From Heterohyrax brucei (Eukaryota > Chordata > Mammalia > Hyracoidea > Procaviidae): 64,000 bases of DNA. The position numbers and the translations under genes were made by a program. The notes under the pieces were generated by a model. It was not told where the DNA came from, made no database searches, and saw nothing but the letters and a program-made list of their open reading frames with translations. The stretch is taken from assembly GCA_028571685.1 (NCBI GenBank), contig CM053162.1, positions 7,940,001-8,004,000 on the forward strand, written 5' to 3'. Below, piece by piece: positions 57,507 through 64,000 of the stretch. Each line of letters begins with the position of its first letter. The stretch's first letter is position 1.

Positions 57507-57660
57507 CCAAACCCATGCCATCAGTTGATTCTGACTCATAATGACCCTATAGGTCAGAGTAGAGCTGCCCCATTGAGTTTCCAAGGAGCACCTAGCCGAT
57601 TTGAACTTTCACCCTTTTGGTTAGCAGACATAGCACTTAACCACTATACCACTAAAGTTT
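57507..57660 (-). mobile_element. AfroSINE, antisense
   Basis: The complement order is ACCAAACCCATGCCATCAGT, TGACCCTATAGGTCAGAGTA, GAGTTTCCAAGGAGCACCTA, TGGTTAGCAGACATAGCACT and ACCACTATACCACTAAAGTT. Confidence 0.9.
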
Positions 57661-57769
57661 CTCTATTTATCTCTCTCTCTCTCTTTATCTACCTGTATAT
57701 ATCTATATATCTATGCATGTATATGTATGTGTATATATATATGCATATATATAAAACTATATGTAAATA
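57661..57769. repeat. (CT)n and (TATG)n simple repeats
   Basis: TCTCTCTCTCTC is followed by TATA/TATG units up to the next AfroSINE. Confidence 0.9.
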
Positions 57770-57928
57770 AAACTCACTACCATCGAGTCGATTCTGACTT
57801 ATAGTGACCCTATAGGATAAGGTAGAACAGCCGTATGCAGTTTTCAAGGAGTGCCTGGTCGAATCAAACTGTTTACCTTTTGGTTAGCAGCTGAAACACT
57901 TAACCACCACACCACTATGGTTTCCATA
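57770..57928 (-). mobile_element. AfroSINE, antisense
   Basis: The complement order is CTACCATCGAGTCGATTCTG, GACCCTATAGGATAAGGTAG, TTTTCAAGGAGTGCCTGGTC and CACTTAACCACCACACCACT. Confidence 0.9.
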
Positions 57929-58219
57929 TACGTGGAAAGTGTACTTTTATTTGGGCACCAGAAGAAGCAGCATCTTGAAGTTTAAATTTATCATTTATGT
58001 GTTAAACTCACCCAAACAAATACAGAGCTAAAGAAGAGAAAGAAACACATACTTCTACACTAAATTATTATTGTTGCTCTCTAAAAACATAACTTTGAAA
58101 GAGATAAATTTTTCCCTGTAGTGACTGATTAATTAGATTTTACTGACCATTTCTATCAGAAATAAACTTAATTTTAAACTATCTTCTACAGACATAATGG
58201 AATCCTTTTCCAAATACTA

Positions 58220-58530
58220 ACAACATTCTTTAACATGATGATAAACTTAAAACACCAACTTTATATGGGAAGGAAAAAGGCCTCAGACAAGCAAAGAATT
58301 ACTGAAGAAAAAGAACAAAGTAGGAGGCCTAATACTACTTGCTCTCAGAACATATGATACAGCCTGGTGTGGTACAACAGCAGACTCATAGACCAGTTGA
58401 ACAAAATTGAGAATCCATATAGAAATACGTCTACCTATGGTAAGCTGATCTTTGACAAAGGACCAATGTCCTTTAAAAGGGGAAAAGACAGTCTATTTAA
58501 CAAATGGTGCTGGCAAAACTGGTTATTTAC
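58220..58530 (+). mobile_element. L1 ORF2 fragment, sense
   Basis: AAAGAACAAAGTAGGAGGCC, TACAGCCTGGTGTGGTACAA, TTTGACAAAGGACCAATGTC and AACAAATGGTGCTGGCAAAA are typical of L1 ORF2 between the RT and the C-terminus. No 3'UTR or poly(A) is attached. Confidence 0.8.
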
Positions 58531-58534
58531 CTGT

Positions 58535-58612
58535 TAAGAAGAGAGACAGGGAAAGAACAAGAAAGAAAGAGAGGCAGGAAGGAGGGAGGAAAGAAAAATA
58601 GGGAAGAAGGGA
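58535..58612 (+). repeat. Purine-rich (GA)n low-complexity tract
   Basis: Almost continuous G and A over about 75 bp directly after the L1 fragment. Such tracts can form triplex DNA. Confidence 0.85.
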
Positions 58613-59469
58613 CAAATGTTATGCATACTATGTACAGGAACTGTCTTGTATGTGGACCTTAAAAACAGAGATGAAGATCTTACATTTACTGGCCCTAAGA
58701 AATCTGAAAGGGAGAGAGAGATGCAACAAGCTGTGGACCAGCACCTATTATGGGACTCTGTCTGCAGCTCTCTGAGAGGCCAGAGGTTAAGTGTTGGTAC
58801 TCTAAAAAGAAAGTAAAGGAGAAGAGGAAAAATGGCATCTCGAAGAAGGTCACATTTAAGTAGGTCATTCGGTGCAAAAAGGACATGACGGTTTAAGAGA
58901 TGTGCTCTCCCATTCATCCTGAGAAGAAAAAACTCCTGAAGAGTGAAATCATCTTCAAGGCTCAGGAAATGACTTACAGCCCCTAGGGCAAGAAGCAGGT
59001 AGGCATCCAGGGCAGAGACATTCCAAGAGTGCTTTGGCCAAGCCCAGTAGAGAGTAGTTATTCTGCATGCTTAGAAGAATGTCATCATCATGAGGACTGT
59101 CACTACCTGTCAAGGCAGGAAATCACTGTCTTGTCAACTTTCTTTCCAGTCCCAAGCCTCAAGATGCTGGATTGCAGATTTTCTGTTGCTTGTCCTGTGT
59201 AAGTTTATTCTCTGCTCCTAGCATCAAGACCTTTACCCACCCTTTGTGTGGAGGATAAAAGACAAAGTAGGTGAGAGCTAATTACTTTTTCATTGGGAAG
59301 GAAGTGTCATCTTCTGAGCAAATATGAACACAGAATGCAATTTTTTTGTGTCTCTGTGTAGTTACTTGTGTAATACAAGAATATGTGTTCTTACAATCAT
59401 CCAACAAGTTATTTCATGGATTCATTCAACAAATATTGATCTGAAGAAATGTTTAGTGAATGTCTACTT
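58613..59469. other. Unique stretch, nothing recognised
   Basis: No gene or clear repeat was seen. Confidence 0.4.
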
Positions 59470-60055
59470 GCTATGAGTTGTCTACTGCTCAAACTCTCCA
59501 AATGGCTCCCCATCTCATTCAGAGGAAAAGCCAAAGTCCACAGTGATGTCCTCCACGGCCTCTGAAATAATCTCTCATCTCTTCTTCACTTGTTCCTTCC
59601 CAACCACAATTTCCACGTTGCTATTCCTCTACTTCTCAAATACTTCAAATATGTTTCTACTTTGCATCTACTTGCTCTTCTGCTTCTAACACCGAGACCT
59701 CTTCCTTCCCTAACACAGAAGACAAAAGCAGACATCCATCATGTCACCCTTCCAATGTCTTGCTCCCACATTTCTTTGAAACCTCTGCTAAAATGTCTTT
59801 TTTGTCCAAGAGGCCTTCCATAGTCACCATACACATAAAGTATCAAGGCCGCTCACTGTCTATGCCCTTTATCCTACTGTTTTCCTTTCCATAGTACATA
59901 TCATGCCTGGCATGGTGTATGTTTGTTTATTGACGGATCTCCCATTAACAGGGAGGCCCATGAGAATGTAGACTTCAACTTGTTCATGAATATATCGTCA
60001 GTGCCTAGAACTGCCTAGCACATAGGAGTGGTTAATTAGTAGTTGTTGAATGAAG
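59470..60055 (+). mobile_element. L2 LINE 3' end, sense
   Basis: GGCTCCCCATCTCATTCAGA, GGAAAAGCCAAAGTCCACAG, CTCTGCTAAAATGTCTTTTT, AAGAGGCCTTCCATAGTCAC and GTTGTTGAATGAAGTAATG follow L2 3'-end order, with an AGTGCCTAGAACTGCCTAGC block. Confidence 0.85.
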
Positions 60056-60764
60056 TAATGATTGGGAGGATGGGGCTTTGTGGTAGCTCTGATAACATAG
60101 TGTTGGTGCTGCTCACCATTTTCTGTTACAAGCTATATTCCTTCACTGAAAGGGAAGCACTTTGGCACTCTGGCCAACTGTCAGAAAAAAGCATCTGAGT
60201 GAGACCTGACTACTCTCAGAGACAAGACACAGGACTAAATGATCCATTGTTGGGTTTTCGTCTAGCAGTTCCCATCTAACTTGAAAGTGCCAGGTAATTG
60301 GATTGGTAGTGGGGTAAGGAGACTTTCACCTTGAGGTTACTGCCTCACTTCCAGCCCAGGTGATAGTTGTTGCTGAAAGTCATTGCTCTTGTGGAGCGGT
60401 CTGAAGCTCTTTGGGAAACACTAAATGAAAGTTGCACTTCACAGCTGTGCCTCAGTGTAGGGATATGGCTTGTAGCTCCCTTTTCCACATTATCTTGCAC
60501 CTATCTTCCTCTAAAAAATAATGAATTGGCTTAAGGTTACTTGGGGACACAGAGGAAGACCCTCCACTTAGGACCCTTCCCCAGAGGCAATCTAAAACAA
60601 CTTCAAGATGTCACTATTCCAGTGGGTGGCAGGGCTATTGACTTTACCTTCACTGTTAGACTTTTTCTTGTATGATGTACAATGAGTGGAAACTCCGGCC
60701 TATTGATCAGACTTAAGATTTTTCCTCCTGATCATAAATACTGGGAGGAAGACCCTAACTCTGG
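60056..60764. other. Unique stretch, nothing recognised
   Basis: No gene or clear repeat was seen. Confidence 0.4.
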
Positions 60765-60965
60765 ATTGTGCAGAACATTTTAAATCCTGGTTCTGCATCT
60801 TCTCAGACATGTAATCCTAATTTGTTAAATTTTGGGGTTTCCTTTCCTCATCTATAAACCAGATATAATCATGTCCACCTCATAGTATTATTGTGAAGGT
60901 TAGAGTTAGTGTATGGAAACTATTTAGCATAGTATCTCACACACAGTAACTGCTCAAGAAATATA
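60765..60965 (+). mobile_element. MIR SINE, sense
   Basis: AATCCTGGTTCTGCATCTTC, TTTCCTTTCCTCATCTATAA, CACCTCATAGTATTATTGTG and TAGTATCTCACACACAGTAA are MIR blocks in order. Confidence 0.75.
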
Positions 60966-61444
60966 TCATTTACACACTGGGGATCCTCACTGCAAGAGCT
61001 AAAAGACAATATATTTAGGGACCTAAAGAAGAAATTTTCCTGTTTACCATTCATCAAATATTTATTGAGGACCAAATGAACAACAGCACAGTGCTTGAGA
61101 TGACTCGCATAGCTGTATGCAAAGAATGCAGTCAGCAAAACTGAAGGGTCATTGCTTCAGGAAACATTTACAGAAAATAAGAGATAGAGGCAGAGTGAAG
61201 ATGGCAGACTAAACCCACGCCTCCCTATAATTCCCTCTGGAAACCAAGGCCTCAATTGACAACTAAAAGGAGCTTTCCGGACACCTGGTAAGCTCTGGGA
61301 CATGACATAAGGCTGTCAATTTTGACTACGTACCACTGAACGGGACACTTCTCTTTTGCCAACCCCTGCCCTTGAGCACAGGCTCTTGCGGTCTGAAGGT
61401 AACTCACCATTTTAACTTTTTTTTCTCTGTCTTAGCTGGTGGAT

Positions 61445-61890
61445 AGGGCCGGGCTTAACTGGCAGCAAAGCTCAGATGCACTGCTGATGGGATTGGTGGG
61501 CAGAATGGCCACATTTTGAGAACCCAACTTTGGACTCTGTGCACCTTGGCACTTCTGACCTCTCTCTTCAAACTTCCGCTGTTGTATCAGCTATTCTCAA
61601 GAGGGTGGTAGAACCTGTGTGGGACGCCATCTTGTTTGACTCAGAGACGGAGTTACCCAAACACTGGCAAGCAGGGCTTGGGCTTCACTGGAAGCAAAGC
61701 TCAGACTCACTGCTGACAAGATCAGGAGATGATATGGCCACATTTTGAGAGCCTGGCTCTGGACTCTGCACACAGGACCCTCCACCCCCTCTTTCCAAAC
61801 CTCTTCCATGGAATCACCTATTCTGCAGTGGGCAGGAGAGTTTGTGAAGGATATCATCTTGCTCAACTGGGGGGCAGAGTTATCCAAACA
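61445..61890 (+). repeat. Tandem L1 5'UTR monomer, two copies
   Basis: Two diverged units, 61445-61672 and 61673-61890, share AGGGC..GGGCTT..ACTGG, AGCAAAGCTCAGA (61464 and 61693), GGCCACATTTTGAGA (61507 and 61736) and CATCTT...GAGTTA.CCAAAC (61628 and 61855). The spacing is 227-229 bp. L1 no. 1 and L1 no. 2 appear to have one unit. Confidence 0.85.
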
Positions 61891-62399
61891 GAAGCCCCAG
61901 CAGGACCTAATTTCCAGCCTGAGAGGCAGTGCCTGCCCAGGGAGTGCTTTTCTGGCAGAAAAGCGGTGTTTTTCGCAGTGTGGCCTTATGGGTGGGGGCC
62001 AGCAGCAGATGACAGAAGAGCAGTAGCCTTTCCATGTTTTGCACTTTGCCAGCTGGGAAGAAGGACTTGCACACCTGGAAGTCCAACTGATCTTGGAGCT
62101 GTCAGATACCGTTTACCTTTCAATATAAGACTGCCAAGAAATAACTGGGATATCCTGAGGGCATGTCTTCCAACCTTTACTGACTCACATCACACAGTCA
62201 GCTGATGGCACCCCAGTGACTCTGTAAGTAGGGCTGTGTCTTTTCCAATCAGGTGGTGGAGCCTGCTATCCCAGAGATTCTACTGGACCCAGTCACCAGA
62301 GTACATACAGGTGACTGATGATCACTCTCCTTTTCAGACTGAGCTTTAGATCCTATTAAGGTAGCACCTGAGAAACAAAACAACTGCCAGAAGCCCAAA

Positions 62400-63450
62400 A
62401 AGCAACAAACTTTGGACTGAAACTTAAAGAAAAATTCACCTATAGCTCCAGAAGGCCCCCAAAAGAAAGAATCAAAGAAATTCCCAGATGGAGAAGCCTT
62501 TCTGAAACTATCGGAAGACAAGTACAAAAGGATTATAGAGCCTTCCTAGATATTATACAAAATGCAGCAGAGCAAAATGAAAAATTAAGCAAGCTGTTCA
62601 ATCTGATGGAACATGAGTATTCTGAAATCCAACAGATCAATAACAAAGTCAAAGAGACAGAAACTTCAGTTCAAAGCCAAGGAAACAGAATAGAACAAAT
62701 GGAAAATAGAATTTCTTACTTGGATGACAGAGCTACTGACTCTAACATCTATAAGGAGAAATGAGGAAAAAGAAACAAGAAAAATAAAGAAGCATTTAGA
62801 AGCATGTGGGACTTTATTAAGAGGAACAATATATGATTAACTGGAGTCCCTGAATAGCTCAAATTCAACAGGCACTCCTTGAATACTCTAGGAGTCAGCT
62901 CTACTCTGGCCCCTAGGGTTGACATTAGTCAGATTTGACTCAATGACACTGGGCTTGGGAGCAGTGGGGAACACCTGAAAACAGAGAGTATTGTTGCTGA
63001 GCTGCTGACAGAAGACTTCCCTGAAATTATGAAAGAAGAGAATACAAATATCCAAAATGCATATTGAACACCACTCAATACAGACCCCCAAAGAAAGACT
63101 CCAAGACATATTATAATCAAGCTTAACAAAATGAAACATAAGCAGAAACTCTTGAAGGCAGTGAGACTCAAAGCAACGCTAACATTCAGAGGGAAGCCCT
63201 CTAGGCTTTCATCTGACTTCTTAGCAGAAATGATGCTGGCATGGAGGCAATAGGATGATACATTCAAAGCCTTGAAAGAGAAAAACTTCCAACCAAGAAT
63301 TATATATTCTGCAAAATTATCTTTCAAATATGAAAACAAAGTTAAGACATGCACAGATAAACAGAAGCTCAGAGACTTTGTAAAACAACCAAACCAAAAC
63401 TACAAGAAGTACTGAAAGAAGCTCTTGGCTTAGAAGAACAAAAACATTGA
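62400..63450 (+). pseudogene. L1 ORF1 remnant
   Basis: ORF1 protein binds L1 RNA as a trimer. The coiled-coil part is open at about 62560-62763 (EIQQINNKVKETETSVQSQG; RIEQMENRISYLDDRATD). Later parts match the RRM/CTD zone of the other copies, in different frames. A stop at 62761-62763 and an AfroSINE at 62863-62960 disrupt it. Confidence 0.8.
62863..62960 (+). mobile_element. AfroSINE 3' half, sense, inside L1 ORF1
   Basis: AACAGGCACTCCTTGAATAC, TCAGCTCTACTCTGGCCCCT, GGGTTGACATTAGTCAGATT and TGACTCAATGACACTGGGCT are the AfroSINE 3' half. The sense L1 at about 17590 lacks it at the equivalent position. Confidence 0.88.
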
Positions 63451-63881
63451 CTCTGTGTTTTAAGAAGAAATACAGGACAAATCATCCAGAAACCTACTCA
63501 ATAGAGAAGACTCCAAACTCAACTGGAGCTCTAGTATTAAAAGAAGGGATCCAGTGATCGTATCATGAAAACAATGATATCATCATGTTAAAAAGTGGGA
63601 TGTACTACAGTAGTTATAGTCCCTCCAGAAGGGGAGGAAATTAATAAGACTTGTAGTAGTTGTAATTGTATTTACACATAGGCTATTAAAGGGGATCACA
63701 GAGGTAGCCACAAAGCACAATAAAGACACAGCATATCAAATCAAGTAACATAACATAGGAGTCTCTACAACCACAAAACCAACCTGAAAAAGGTGAAAAA
63801 TCAACTCACAAAGAAGAATGTCCCAGAATAGATTAATAAGAACAACAGAGAAAATATCAACACAAAAATAAACACATTGCA

Positions 63882-64000
63882 ATGACAGCACTAAACGCAG
63901 ACCTGTGAATAATTACATTGAATATAAATGGACTGAATGCTCCAGTAAAGACACAATGAGTGACATCTTGGATCATAAGATATGACCTGTCTATAGGTTG
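63882..64000 (+). pseudogene. L1 ORF2 start, truncated by the window
   Basis: ATG at 63882 opens MTALNADL and is followed by a stop at 63906-63908. The next residues (IITLNINGLNAPVKT) are the conserved N-terminus of the L1 endonuclease. The catalytic domain continues beyond the window; the early stop shows it is not functional. Confidence 0.85.

Larger units (their letters stand above)
61187..64000 (+). mobile_element. L1 5' end, sense, running out of the window
   Basis: A classical L1 start (GAGGCAGAGTGAAGATGGCA) is followed by about 1.2 kb of 5'UTR including a tandem monomer, ORF1, and the first codons of ORF2 at 63882. An AfroSINE interrupts ORF1. The rest lies beyond the right edge. Confidence 0.92.

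Noticed and set aside
61729..62205. Open frame of 158 codons in the L1 5'UTR
   Set aside because: It lies in the 5'UTR monomer zone, shows no domain and overlaps another frame. It could be an ORF0-like feature, but ORF0 in primates is antisense, and there is no support here.

Overview
The window looks like an intergenic or deep-intronic stretch of a placental mammal genome. I found no host protein-coding exon, rRNA, tRNA or CRISPR array. Abundant AfroSINE copies (tRNA-derived, sharing the motif GACTCATAGTGACCCTATAG and its complement) and an RTE LINE sharing their 3' end point to an afrotherian, most likely a proboscidean. Species is inferred only from repeat families. Nearly every open frame is a retroelement fragment or chance.

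Layout. 1-957: 3' end of a gammaretrovirus-like (ERV1) provirus: decayed env transmembrane region, polypurine tract and 3' LTR. 1890-4428: a 2.5 kb antisense L1 relative that keeps its 5' end, ORF1 zone and 3'UTR but has no ORF2 (HAL1-like). 4430-12660: mostly unique DNA with MIR, AfroSINE and a solo MaLR-type LTR (10462-10990). 12666-15090: an antisense RTE LINE split by a younger 5'-truncated L1 (13017-14477). 16063-20903: a sense L1 with a 12-bp target-site duplication but no distal ORF2. 21000-24780: unique DNA, L1M, SINE and RTE remnants. 24785-46745: about 22 kb of stacked L1s, all antisense, carrying a complete 1955-bp MaLR-type element (26782-28736) whose 501-bp LTRs read as identical. 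46797-61186: unique DNA with AfroSINE, MIR, L2, a solo ERV LTR and a second RTE. 61187-64000: the 5' end of another sense L1, with a tandem 5'UTR monomer and the first codons of ORF2.

No genes act together as a host pathway; the biology is retrotransposition history. The most interesting signals are (i) a dispersed family of ultra-short (about 17-40 bp) insertions sharing a CGACGGCACTTGGCTTGGCT core, several with short flanking duplications; (ii) the MaLR-type element with indistinguishable LTRs; (iii) L1 variants: HAL1-like, internally deleted, and monomer-duplicated. All coordinates of old repeats are approximate by tens of bases because they were set by eye.
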